Source: Chaetomium olivaceum (taxonomy: Eukaryota; Ascomycota; Sordariomycetes; Sordariales; Chaetomiaceae). Taken from it: 64,000 nt of DNA. The position numbers were made by a program, and so were the translations under genes. Numbering within the stretch: position 1 is the first letter of the stretch; every line of letters begins with the position of its first letter. The stretch lies in NCBI GenBank assembly GCA_039881045.1, contig JAYWVB010000067.1:86141-150140 (forward strand), read 5' to 3'. The notes beneath the pieces are model-generated. The model saw nothing but the letters and a program-made list of their open reading frames with translations, was not told the DNA's origin and did no database searches. Of the stretch, positions 23,106 through 33,697 are shown in pieces.

Positions 23106-26100
23106 ATGGTGTCCGATGCGCCGAATTCATCATGGCATCCGGCCATGATGCCAAACTCGGTCGCCGACCTCCCGAGTCGACTGGAAGACGCCGTTCCTCT
23201 TCCCGCGCAAGAGCATAGTGCTACAGAGGACAACACAGCAAAGCCAGAGGCAGCCGTGGAAGAAGCAGGTGCTTGGTTCCAGGATGACGGCACCGGTGAC
23301 GACTGGCTGGCAGACACGAACAATGCGCCCGAGCCCGAGCCCGCCCCTGCGCCCGCGCCGGATACCGAGACGCCGGAGCAGACAGGTCCCGTCGAATCCG
23401 TCGAGGAACCCCCCCTGGACGAGTCGAGTACCACCTCCAAGCACTTGAGTACAATGTCGTTCACACGGACTGCACAAGAAGTGAATTTCAACGACGACGA
23501 TGACGCCGAGTGGAGTCTTCCTCGGACTGACACCGACCCTTTCAAGTTCATCCCCGAGACGAACCGGACCAACTCTTTTCCAGCGGTATCTCCTTCAGAG
23601 AACGAGGCACACGGGGTGGCACACGAGCTCGACCACCCCATTTCTTTCAATCCGGCGGAGGACCTTATTCGCGAAATCGAAGAGGAGGAGAGCCGGGAGG
23701 AGGGGACGCTGCCTGGTGCCACCGCCGAGTCGGTCACGCAGCATACGCAAAATGATACTATCACCCAACAGTATCTTACCGGGGGCTCTGATGCTGCCGC
23801 AAATGACGCTCTCGGCGCCCGCTTCGAAGAAGGGCTACCTCTCGTCTCATCAGCCGAACAGGATGCAGCACACGAAGGCCAACGCGAGGCGGAGCGGGAC
23901 CTGTTTGCAGAAGAGACGACAGGGGAAGAGGATGACTTTTTCAGCAACGTCCGTTCTGAAGAGGCCGCTCCTCAACAGGATGACGACTTCCAACCAACCC
24001 CGGTGCAACGGAAGTCTACCATGGATGTGCTCAACTCCTTGGATATGCCCTCTGCTGGTAGCAGCTTCGTTCCGTTGGAAGAGATGGTTGAGGAACAAGA
24101 GACCGAGGAGGGTTCCCAGGATCAGCCAAAAACACAGGAGGGGGAGAACCTGGATGAGAAGTGGAAGGAGATGTTCGGCGATGACGACGTCGACGAGGGC
24201 TTTCTCCTAGACGAGGGTACTGGGGCGAACGAACTGGATGCGACAGCATTCCTTGGCAGCGACGACGAAGGCCTCCTCGAGGACTCGGAGACCGAGCAGC
24301 CAGAGGAAACCCAACTCGTTGCTTCTCCCAGATACGTACCGGCTTCAGGCCCTGGTGCGCAGGCGGCCAACGGACAATATCTTCCCCACAACCAGGTCCC
24401 TGCTGTGGCCACACCCACGAATTCTTACCTCCCCGCCGCTCCGCCCGTGGCGCCAGCACACCCCTATCACCCGGCGGTCCCAGTGTCGGCAGTTCAACCT
24501 CCTGTCCCAGCTCCTTATGCCGCCCCATCCACTGCCCCTCCGGCGCCGGCGCCGGCGCAGTTTGGCTATGGTGCTCCGCCGCCAGTGCAAGAGAAGAACA
24601 AGGCACAAAGCTTCGTGGACAAAGCTAAGGGTGGGTACACTTCACCGTACGACCTCCCCATGGAAGTTGTCAAGCCAAAGCGGCGCGCCGGTGCTCTGCC
24701 GCTTCAGAATAATACATCGGGGCCGAACTCGCCTAGTACCATGCCACCGCCACCTAGGAGTGCAAGCATGTACAGTCAGCCGTCCCCTTCCACCGTTGCG
24801 CCGACACCGGGTACGACACGGCCAGCATCAAGCCACTCGACGCAAGGGCCACCAAGCGGACGCAAGCCGTCTCATGAGAGCTTCTTTGAGGACCTTCCCA
24901 TGACAGTCAAACCTCGCCCTGCATCTCGCCAAAGCCACAAAGGTGTGTCACCGACGCAACCGAGTTCTCATGCTTTCCCGCCACAGTCTGCTCCGCCCCC
25001 GGTGACCTCTCACCCGGCCCCCCTCGGGGCCCCAGCCCCGGGTGGGGTTTGAGGCTGGTATCCCGAACCTGGTCGCCCCAGCACGCGTCAACCCTTATGC
25101 TTCTTTGAGCGCCGCCCCCAACCTTGTCCCCGCGGCACCTCCCGTCGCCTCATCACGCTATTCTCCCGCGCCGCCCGGTGGGCCTCTTGCCAACGGTCCG
25201 GTCCCCGCGCCCATTTCCAGTCGGTATTCCCCGGCCCCACCAGGGTCGCGGCAACCCAGTAGCGGGTATGGAGCGACCCCCACGACCCCCGGGCCGCCAG
25301 TTCTACCACATCAACCCCGTACCTCGAGCCCATTGGCGCACTTTGAGATTAGCCACGAGAGATCCAGGGCTCATGCACCTATCGGTCATGTCGAGGGCAA
25401 CTTAGCGGAGCGGCGGAGCAGCAGTTCCTTGCACGATCACCGGCTCCAGAGGGTGCCGTCGCTACCTTCTACCAGGGAGGTCGAGGAAGAAGAGGCTCCG
25501 ACGCAGGCGCAAGTCTCTCCCGGTGGCCCAGCGCCTTCTCACCCGATGTCGCCCCCGTTCCAAAATATGCGCCGCCTCCCCAGGGAGCGAGACAGACCCC
25601 CCCGCACACGGCTCTCTCCCCACAGAGTGTTTTGTCACCTCCGAAAAGGGTCACGTCTAGCCACAGCCCTCTGGCACCGGCATATGACTTTGCTCCACCC
25701 GCTCGTTCTCAGACTCAGTCTCCTGGAGCTCTGTATGGCAACCGCGTTACGAAGCCCGTTGAGCCAATTCCTCGCCCGTCTTCCGTCCACGATCCTACCT
25801 CCCCGCGAGAAGCGGCGTACCCTGCTGCGCCGGCCCCCTTCGCCCCGGTCGCTTCCGCCACGACCTTCGGACGCCCTAGGGGTGCGTCTATAAACCTCAA
25901 CGTAATTGCTCCGACAGATGGCCGCGAACACGACCCACTTCAGCAGTGGCGCGGCACCCCGATCATCTCATGGGGTGTTGGCGGGACCTTGGTTACCATG
26001 TTCCCCAAGGAAGTGCCGCGGTATGGGATGAACCAGAGCATCCCTGCCGTGATCCGCAGTCCGGGCGAAGTCAAAATCCAAAACATCAAAGACATCATAC

Positions 26101-29064
26101 CCTTCGAGGAACGGCTCGCCAAGTTTCCAGGGCCTCTAAAGGGGAAATCGAAGAAGAAGGAGACAGTTGCTTGGCTAACAGCCGGCATCGAGAGCCTAGA
26201 GCAAGGCCTGCCTACCAATTTCTCCCTTCATACCCAGTTCTCCCACGACGATAAGCGTGCGGTTGAGCGAGTCTTGCTGTGGAAGATTCTGCGTGTCTTT
26301 GTCGAGCACGACGGCGTGCTGGAGGGAAATCCCACTGTGGACAAGGCCGTCCGCGATCTTTGTCTCCCGGGACTCGAGGGCCCCGACAGCACAACGCCGT
26401 ATATGAACGGTGTTGACAACTTTGGGTTGGCTGATCCGGCGTCGGCTGGGTTGCAATCGGACGGGGTCAGTTCCTCCACGGTTGAGCAGATTCGCCGCCA
26501 ACTTCTAAGCGGGAACAACGAGAAGGCTATCTGGACCGCCGCGGACCAGCGCCTGTGGGGCCATGCTCTCCTTCTTTCCAATGCTCTCGCACCCAACCTG
26601 TACAAACAGGTTGCGCAAGAGTTCATAAAGAAGGAGGTCAACTCTCCGGGCCGCAACAACGAGTCGCTCGCTGCTCTGTACGGGGTTCTCTCTGGGAACC
26701 ACGAAGAGAGTGTAGACGAACTTGTTCCGAGCCATGCCCGTGCCGGACTCCAGCTCGTAACCACACACGCGGCATCCGGCCCCTCAAGGGATGCCATGGA
26801 AGGCCTCGATAAATGGCGCGAGACCCTCGGTCTCATTCTCAGCAACAGGAGCGCCGATGACGGCCGCGCGATCAACTCGCTCGGCGTCTTACTCTCCGGC
26901 TACGGGAGGGCAGAGGCTGCTCATGTCTGCTTTATGTTTGCGCGCAGCCACACCGTTTTTGGTGGCCTCGACGACCCGGCATCGCATTTCGTTCTCGTCG
27001 GGTCCGACCACAAGAAGCAGGCCGAGCAGTTCGCCAAGGAGATCGAGCCTTTGTTGCTAAGCGAGGTCTACGAGTATGGCCAGAGCCTAGCTGGAGGCTC
27101 CAGCGTGCCGGTGACAAACCCGCATCTGGCGGCCTACAAGCTGCAGCATGCCCTTGCTCTGGCCGAGTATGGGTTCCGGGACAAGGCCTTGCAGTACTGT
27201 GATGCGATCGCTACAGCAATCACTTCGCAGACCAAGAGGTCTCCGTATCACCATCCTATTTTAGAGAATGCGGTTGAGGACCTCATGATGCGCCTCAAGC
27301 AGGCTCCGAGGGAGGACTCCGGTTCATGGATCCCGAAGCCGACTATGAACAAGGTCAGTGACACCGTGTGGAGTAAATTTAATAAGTTTGTCTCCGGAGA
27401 CGATGACGGCTCCGGCCAGGGGGCCGCGGGAGAAGGGGAACCTGGTCCGTTCTCGCGTGTCGCGGGCGGCACGCCGACTATTAGTCGGTCGCCTTCGGTC
27501 AGCAACTTGGAGACATTTGGTGCCGCCGTTCCCAGCTACGGCATGCGTCTGCTCTGCTCTGCCGAACGGCCCGATACCGGCTTCCGCGCCGCCGACCAGG
27601 GCTGCATCCCGCTACGCGCCAGGGGCGCCCCAAACAGGAGGCTCCGGTAGCAGACCCTCAACCTCAACATACGCGCCTCGGTCGTCGATGGAGCGGACGT
27701 CAAGTGAATTGAACAGGGGCTCATTCGAGGTGCCCAGGCGGTCCTTGGAGATGCAAGCCGGGCGTCGGGGCAGTTATAGCCCTGTCAGGAGCGGCTCACC
27801 GGCCGCCATGTACACGCCGCAGAGTGCCGATTTTGGTTCGCCGCAGCAGTCGCCGTACCAGCCGGTCTCTCACGCGCAACCAGGGCTGCCTCAAGCACCT
27901 ACCAGCGCTCCTCAGCCGGCCGGCTACCCCGACGCTCCAGCCAACGGAGTTGCTCCCGGCCAAGAGTCGGAAGCTTCTGGTTATCAACCCCCGTCGTATG
28001 GGTACGAGCCCCCGACGTTTACTCCATATGAGGCCCCCGCCGAGGAGAAGAACGGTGCGCCTGAGGAAACTCCCAACGGTGGCTCCTATGGGGCTCCCTC
28101 GTACCAGCCATATGGCTACGAGCCGCCATCATACGAGCCTGACACGCAGCCCTCAAACGAGGATGCTGGTTCGGGTGACGAGTCGAAGCCCAAGGCTAAG
28201 AAAAAGGGTATCATGTATGACGACGATGACGATTTCCCCACTCCACGGCCCGCCGAGAAGTCGAAGGCGGAGAAAGACCGGGAGAACGACGAACTGTTCC
28301 GCAAAGCTGCGGAGGAAGATGGTAAGCACAACACCTCCACCTCACCCAACCACATTCTCGTAAGACACTAACACCACCACCTAGCTCAACGTGCCGAAGC
28401 AGCCAAACAACAAGGCAAAAAGGGCTGGGGCTTCACCTCCTGGTTCGGAGGCGGCGGCGCCAAGAAGGACGCCGCGGCGACGCCCGACGCCAAGGCCGGC
28501 CCTTCCAACCCCAACAAACCCATCCGCGCCAAGCTCGGCGAGGCCAACTCCTTCTACTACGACGAGGAGCTCAAGCGCTGGGTCAACAAGAATGCCGGGC
28601 CCGAGGACACCGCCAAGAAGGCCACGCCCCCGCCCCCGCGAGCCGGACCCAGCGCCCCGCGCTCCGTCAGCGCCAGCCCGGCCTCCCCCCCCTTCTCCCG
28701 CGCCAGCGCCAGCGCCCCGCCGCCAATGGGCCCGCCGCGCGCAGCCAGCCGCCCGCCCACCAGCTCAGGGCCCGACTCTGCCCTCCCCGCATCCCCCGGC
28801 ATGGGCGGCGGCGGCGCGGGCGGTGCGCTCGGCCCGCCCCCGGGCCCCGTCGCCATGCTGCGCTCCGTCTCCAACACCAGCACGGCGAGCGCGCCGCCGC
28901 TGGGCCAGGGCGGTGCAGGTGGTGGGCCGCCCTCGCGCCCGCCGACCAGTCTGAGCAACTCGAGTAGTATCGATGATCTGCTGGGCGCGGCGGGGCCGAG
29001 GAAGCCCGGGGCAGCGAAGAAGGCGAGGAAGGGGGCGAGATATGTGGATGTTATGGGGAAGTGA
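23106..29064 (+). CDS. SEC16: COPII coat assembly scaffold SEC16
   Basis: Large peripheral protein that organises ER exit sites and binds COPII subunits. Starts at ATG 23106; the only intron is 28322..28384 (GTAAGC donor, CTAAC branch point). Total is about 1,960 residues. The N-terminal half is acidic then Pro/Ser/Ala-rich. The central conserved domain spans about 25900-27300 (PIISWGVGGTLVTMFPKEVPRY, SPGEVKIQNIKDIIP, KKKETVAWLTAGIE, WGHALLLSNALAPNLYKQV, KWRETLGLILSNRS). The C-terminus ends with KKGWGFTSWFGGG, ANSFYYDEELKRWVNK and SSIDDLLGA...RYVDVMGK, the classic SEC16 tail. Three frame changes are needed: about 25018-25039 (C/G runs), 25552-25556 (C5, one C short) and 27548-27562 (three TCTGC units). 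With net correction the length is divisible by three. Confidence 0.92.
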
Positions 29065-29120
29065 TGATGAAATTATGAAGTGGAGGGGAAAAGGGGGTGT
29101 GTGGGTGGGAGCTGGGATGA

Positions 29121-29156
29121 GTGGTGGTGGTGGTGGTGGTGGTGGTGGTGGTGGTG
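29121..29156. repeat. GTG/GGT trinucleotide repeat
   Basis: About twelve GTG units just downstream of the SEC16 stop, probably in the 3' UTR. A short CTG run follows near 29253-29271. Confidence 0.9.
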
Positions 29157-29529
29157 AGGAGTGGTGGTGAGGAGTGGTGGGAAGGGGTTGCATAGATTAT
29201 GATATATGTGTAATTACTTGATGTCGCCTGGGTGCCTGCCTTCTTTTCTGGGGCTGCTGCTGCTGCTGCTGTCTAGGAAAGGGGGTTGGCGGTTTAGGCT
29301 GGGCGTTTTTCCTTTGCTTCTTTTCCGTTTTTGGGTTTGAAGGGAACTCTTGTATATTTTAACGGACCTGTGGCTTTAATGAGACGAGGCAACATGATCA
29401 TAGAGAGATGCTGGTTGTTGTTTATACAACAATATCATGATCGAGTACCTTGATGGTTCGGGAGCGGGCTGAATCCCCCGCCCTTGCTATATATACCAGT
29501 TCTTTCCTGCCAGTATTCAACGAGGACCG

Positions 29530-29775
29530 CCGCCCAAGCGGCAGTGGCTTAATTGGCACTGGCGGTGGTCCTCCCGCCCTGGGTTTCTGAGCTGCCCAAC
29601 CGCGTACCGGATTCATGCGGGAGGTTGTAGGTTCGAGCCATACCCAGGGCGCTTTAAAAAGAGTCGAGGGGGTCCGCCCCCTCCTCTTCGGTGTAAACCC
29701 CAACGGGGTTTCGTAGCCGGCCACCTCCCTTCGGGGGGCTGGCCGGTGAGCTTTTGCCTTTTTCTTTTCCCTTTT
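29530..29775 (+). repeat. tRNA-like, SINE-type element (putative)
   Basis: A sequence matching an RNA polymerase III A box (TGGCTTAATTGG, 29545-29556) is followed 74 bases downstream by a B box (GGTTCGAGCC, 29630-29639). An outer GCCCTGGGT/ACCCAGGGC pairing brackets part of it (about 29575-29650). Downstream are stacked GC-rich hairpins (GGGGGTCC/GCCCCCTCC, ACCCCAACGGGGT, GCCGGCCACC...GGCTGGCCGG) and then T-rich runs (29750-29785) that could end Pol III transcription. The internal arrangement does not fold as a standard tRNA because the A-to-B spacing is long and the T stem is imperfect. No target-site duplication was identified. It may be a single relic or a member of a dispersed family. Confidence 0.5.
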
Positions 29776-30105
29776 CTTTCCCACTGTTTTCTCTTACATG
29801 TACCGGTAGTGGTAGTGAGGGATGTTTATCAACCGAGCAAATGGCATCATGTTCAGTCGAATATCGACTGCCTCCAGAGCTCAGTCAGCCGAATGCCCGC
29901 CTTTGTTGTTGGCTAAGTTGTGTTGCGGTGGGAGGGTTAACCTCATGGCGACGGCTGCCATTGTCAATTAGATTTCTCGTCCACGCAGTTCTCTAAGCCT
30001 CTCTAGTTCTATGCCACTCCCCCGCAGCAACCCAATCCCAAAACGCCGACCCCCCAAGCAACACCAAGCAAACCAATCCCCCCCCCCCCAACCGAGCCAC
30101 CACTC

Positions 30106-31305
30106 TCAAGCACTATAACTCGAAACATAATACGTCACCACATCCTCGGCCCCGGCATCATCCACATGCGGCACGTACACATACAGAATCAGCGCGTGAT
30201 CGTCCGCAAAACACGCAATCACCCTGCCTTCCAGCCGGCCCACACTCAGCACGCGACTCCAATCCTTCCCGTCCACGCGCACGGTGGCCCAGGCCTCGGG
30301 CCCGGCCTCGCGGAACCGCGTCGACGGGTGCTCGGCCAGCGGCATGGCCAGCTGCGCCGGGTCCAGCTCCGGGTTCTCGAGCCCCTTCCACACCGACGTG
30401 ATGTCCAGCGTCTCGGTGGCGAGACGCAGGCGCAGCGAGCCGTGCATGTTGGCCGAGATGGTGAGTTTGGGGTTCTGGTTGCCGCCGCCGCCGCCGCCGG
30501 TTCGGGTGGTACCAGAGGAGGAGGCGGTGAGGGCGAGCTTGGTGAAGCGGTCCGAGATGGCTTTGAGCTGGAGGAGCGGGGGCAGCTGGATGTGCACGTC
30601 GGGCTCGCGGACCTTGGGCTGCATGATGGTCTCGACGGTGTCCGGGTGGAGGACGCGCACGGGTATGTCCTGGGTGATGATCTTTTCGCGCTCGCGCTTC
30701 ATGGAGAGCTCGAGGGATTCCTGTGCGAAGAGGTCGGGGTCGCCGAATGGGTCGTCGTGACGGCCTGTTGCTGATGCTGTGCTCGGGAAGCCGCCGCCGC
30801 CGTTACCGCCACCACCGCGAGTGTCTTGGGCGCCGTCTTTGGTCATGGTGTGGATTGTCATGGACAGCATGGGGACGCCGTCCCGCTTGGTGAGACGCAG
30901 GCTGGCATAGCTGCTACCTACGGCGGATTTGAGGGCGCGTTGGAGGGGGCCGAGGGGCAGTTCGAGGTTGATGGTGTTGTTGGCTTCGGCGGATTGGATG
31001 TGGTAGTTGTCAAAAATGAGGTCGACCGAGAGGGAGCTAACATGGTCAGGTTTTGTCTTGATTTTGAAATGTGATTTGGGAAATAATAATAGGTACGTAC
31101 GCCCATACTTGGGACCCGGTATCGGGAATCACTGTGAAGCGGACCGTTTCATCGTCAAGGCGCATCCACGCGATCTTCTCGAGCGAGTTCAACGCCGCAG
31201 TGAGCTCTATTCAACGAAATACGTCAGTTAAAGGTCAGCTACAAATTCGATATGCAGCCTACTTGAGAATGTCCTCACATTCCTGAGGTCGGTCTTGAAC
31301 CGCAT
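30106..31305 (-). CDS. HUS1: DNA-damage checkpoint clamp subunit HUS1
   Basis: HUS1 forms the PCNA-like 9-1-1 clamp with RAD9 and RAD1, loaded at damaged DNA to activate checkpoint kinases. Three minus-strand exons: 31305..31263, 31206..31101 and 31036..30106, about 359 residues; introns of 56 and 64 nt. The joined start MRFKTDLRNVRTFSKLTAALNSLEKIAWMRLDDETVRF and VIPDTGSQVWA are textbook HUS1. The body has LELPLGPLQRALKSA, SYASLRLTKRDGVPMLSMTI, IPVRVLHP, EPDVHIQLPPLLQLKAISDRF and LTISANMHGSLRLRL, and the end is VVTYYVSSYSA. Extra Gly-rich insertions (around residues 150 and 230) are absent from compact HUS1 proteins. The third exon carries most of the protein. Confidence 0.92.
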
Positions 31306-31998
31306 GTTGCCGATGGGAAAGCTTGATCATGTTCGAAAGATGCCCGGATGCTGTTGACCGCGTCGCGTAAAGTGCAACCCCCAATTTCAGACCAAGGTGG
31401 GATTTTAAGTGTTAATTACGGATAATACGAGAAAGATGACTTTCTACATACATACACAGCTGTATGTAACCGTAAACTTGAAGGAAGTGGTATGGTAAAT
31501 AAATGTGCGGGGAAACCTTGCTAGGCTACCCACCCCGCCGTGCCCGCCACCCGCCCACTGTGCCTCCATCCCTTCCCGCAAACCCCACTCTACCCGCCGG
31601 CCCAGCCCTCCACTGATCTGCGACCCGTTGTCGTTCAGAGGAAGATCCGATGCTATTCCAAACGCCATCGCTGATAGAAACATTGTCAAGAGAAAGGAAA
31701 TAGATGCCAAAAATACTCCACCATGGTTGGCTACTATAGTTACAACACGTAGATCGGAGGGGCGTCCATAGTTAGTCTAAAATCCATTCGCGAACGACTA
31801 CTCAAGCCTCGCGAGGAGCCTGAGCCTTCCACCACGTCTCCCAGCCGACATCTCGGGACTGAACATCCATCCACGGCCCTTCCCAATTTCCAGTGCTGGC
31901 TGGGGTCCTCCTTCTATTGCGTGCCTCCTGGCGAGACAAGCGGTGGTCCTGGCCGGTCGTGTTCTCCTGGCTCGTCGTTCTCTGGTGATCGTAGGCAT
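31306..31998. other. Intergenic region between HUS1 and RING gene
   Basis: About 690 bases. No supported gene; likely the HUS1 promoter plus the 3' end of the RING gene. Open frames on both strands are short and unconserved. Confidence 0.45.
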
Positions 31999-32655
31999 TC
32001 ATCTTTTTGCGGGGAAGGGCAGCATAGCACGCAGCCAACGGAACGGCATGCCCACCGTTTCCAGGCGTCCCGGGCGCTTTTTCTCAGGCTTATTCTTTTC
32101 CTCGTCCGGCAGCAGGCAGTACTCGCAGGGCGCCGTCATCAATTCCTCCCCGCTGCCCTTCGGTGGGCGTAGCTTTCCAGTCTCGTCTGCAATGAGATCA
32201 GGGTGTGTGCCGTCGCGATTGAGTAGGAATGGTAGCACGGGGTGGCCGCAGGCGTCGTGGTAGGCTACGTGCCGGCAGATGGGGCATAGCGGTTGTTCGT
32301 CAGCCGTGATGGCAAGATAGCGTTTGATGCAGCGGCTTCCGAAGCGATGGCCGCATGGCAGCATGCTGAAGCCCTCCTTAAGGCCCTCCGCATTGCGGGT
32401 GCCGACAGTCTCCTGGCAGATGAGACATGTCTTCTCTTCAATCAAAACGGCGGAGGGCTCCTTTTCTGGTGAAGTAGATCGATACCGTTTAAAATCGGCC
32501 TTGCCTCGCACCGTTCGCCCCATGGCAAGGGCAAACGAGTATAAGAAAGCCAGGAAGTGCTTCGCTACGATAGCGGGGAGAAGAGGAACACGGAGAATAT
32601 AGGCGAAGAGTGGTAGGCTGGGCCGTGGGGCTAACCCGTCGCTGTTGTCGGACAT
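31999..32655 (-). CDS. RING-finger protein with a hydrophobic N-terminal segment
   Basis: A single-exon model of 218 residues from the first ATG (minus strand, 32655). Residues about 14-45 are strongly hydrophobic (LPLFAYILRVPLLPAIV, HFLAFLYSFALAM), suggesting one or two membrane segments or a hairpin. A RING-type motif spans residues 77-127: CLIC, then LPCGHRFGSRCI, then CPIC. Ligands would be C77, C80, C101, H103, C109, C124 and C127. The position normally taken by the fifth Cys/His is Gly106, so the second zinc site looks incomplete unless a nearby His or Cys (RHVAYHDACGH follows directly) substitutes. The likely role is a membrane-associated E3 ubiquitin ligase or an adaptor derived from one; substrate unknown. 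I do not recognise a named orthologue. Confidence 0.75.
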   Translation of the reverse strand: MSDNSDGLAPRPSLPLFAYILRVPLLPAIVAKHFLAFLYSFALAMGRTVRGKADFKRYRSTSPEKEPSAVLIEEKTCLICQETVGTRNAEGLKEGFSMLPCGHRFGSRCIKRYLAITADEQPLCPICRHVAYHDACGHPVLPFLLNRDGTHPDLIADETGKLRPPKGSGEELMTAPCEYCLLPDEEKNKPEKKRPGRLETVGMPFRWLRAMLPFPAKR

Positions 32656-33697
32656 GGGACTTGCCGGTGTCGGGAGAGGGCGGAATCCACACAAAACGAT
32701 CGTGTTGGGAGATGGTTGGATTAAGCGTACCCAACGACAAAGTATATGGCACGTTATGATGAAAAGATTCAAACCCGGGGCGTTGGGGTGGGGAAAAAAA
32801 AGAGGAAACGTGACGAGGATGGATGGAGAAAATAGGAAACGCGAGAAGGTCAGAGAAAGGGTTGAGGCCTCGGTCCTCCAACAAATAGTTCCGACGGTGC
32901 GTCACATCAGGTGAGGGAGGGGAGGCAGCCTTGTTTGCTCGGCCCATGCAGGTGCGTGCTGGCCAGGTTGGGTGCACCGCCGAACCGCTTCTAGGCGTTG
33001 AGGTCTCCCAACACCAGGTACCTTAGGTGCAATACATACCTAGGTACATACATACGAACCAACGGTAACCAGCACCCCGCTCCTATGACACTGTAGCTAA
33101 GAAGAAGGGGATGGGGATACTCTTATCTACCTATGTATGTACTTTGAACAAGCAAGATCTTCGAGCTAGATCAAGAGTCCCGTTTGCGGACGCAACCAAG
33201 CACAGGTATTACAGGCCCCTGGGTACTTTACCAGTTACAATCAATGAAGCGTTTTGGTTTCCGGGTGAGTTCTTTGAGGGGAGCAAAGGTGGGGGCAGAT
33301 ACAGCACAGCATGGGTGCACCTTCTACCAGTCGGAGATGGTGGGCCCGGCAGTTGGCAGCTGACCCCGTGGCAGCCTGTCCCATGTTGCCCATCGTTGTT
33401 GCACAAACACACAGGATATATATAGTAGGTAGCTTGAGGCCCTGTTCGCGGATTTGTGCATATATTATATTTTCGAATCGTCGAGAGACTTATTGACGAG
33501 GGAATGGAAAAAGATAGTAGCTACTTGATTTAACATCCGCTCTATATAATTCAAGATTTCGTTGTAATACCGTCGTAATACTTCGTACCAGACTGCGTTG
33601 AAACAACTTTGGGACCCACCAGTCGACCCCCACTGTCCGTCCTCAAACTTCCCGGTCGGCAGGCAAACTTCTAGACCAACGCAACACTCGGAACAAC
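32656..33697. promoter_or_regulatory. Divergent intergenic region between RING gene and ESS2
   Basis: About 1.04 kb. Contains the perfect palindrome TACCTAGGTA at 33037-33046, flanked by related GGTACC/ACATAC motifs (33012-33060), and an AT-rich stretch at about 33420-33590 before the ESS2 leader. No supported gene. Confidence 0.5.

Noticed and set aside
23090..23947. 285-codon Ser-rich open frame on the minus strand
   Set aside because: Antisense to the SEC16 N-terminus and lacks its own promoter space or conserved features.
29574..29650. Standard tRNA gene
   Set aside because: B box and outer pairing are present, but the A box lies outside that pairing, the spacing is long and the T stem is imperfect; treated as a SINE-like element instead.
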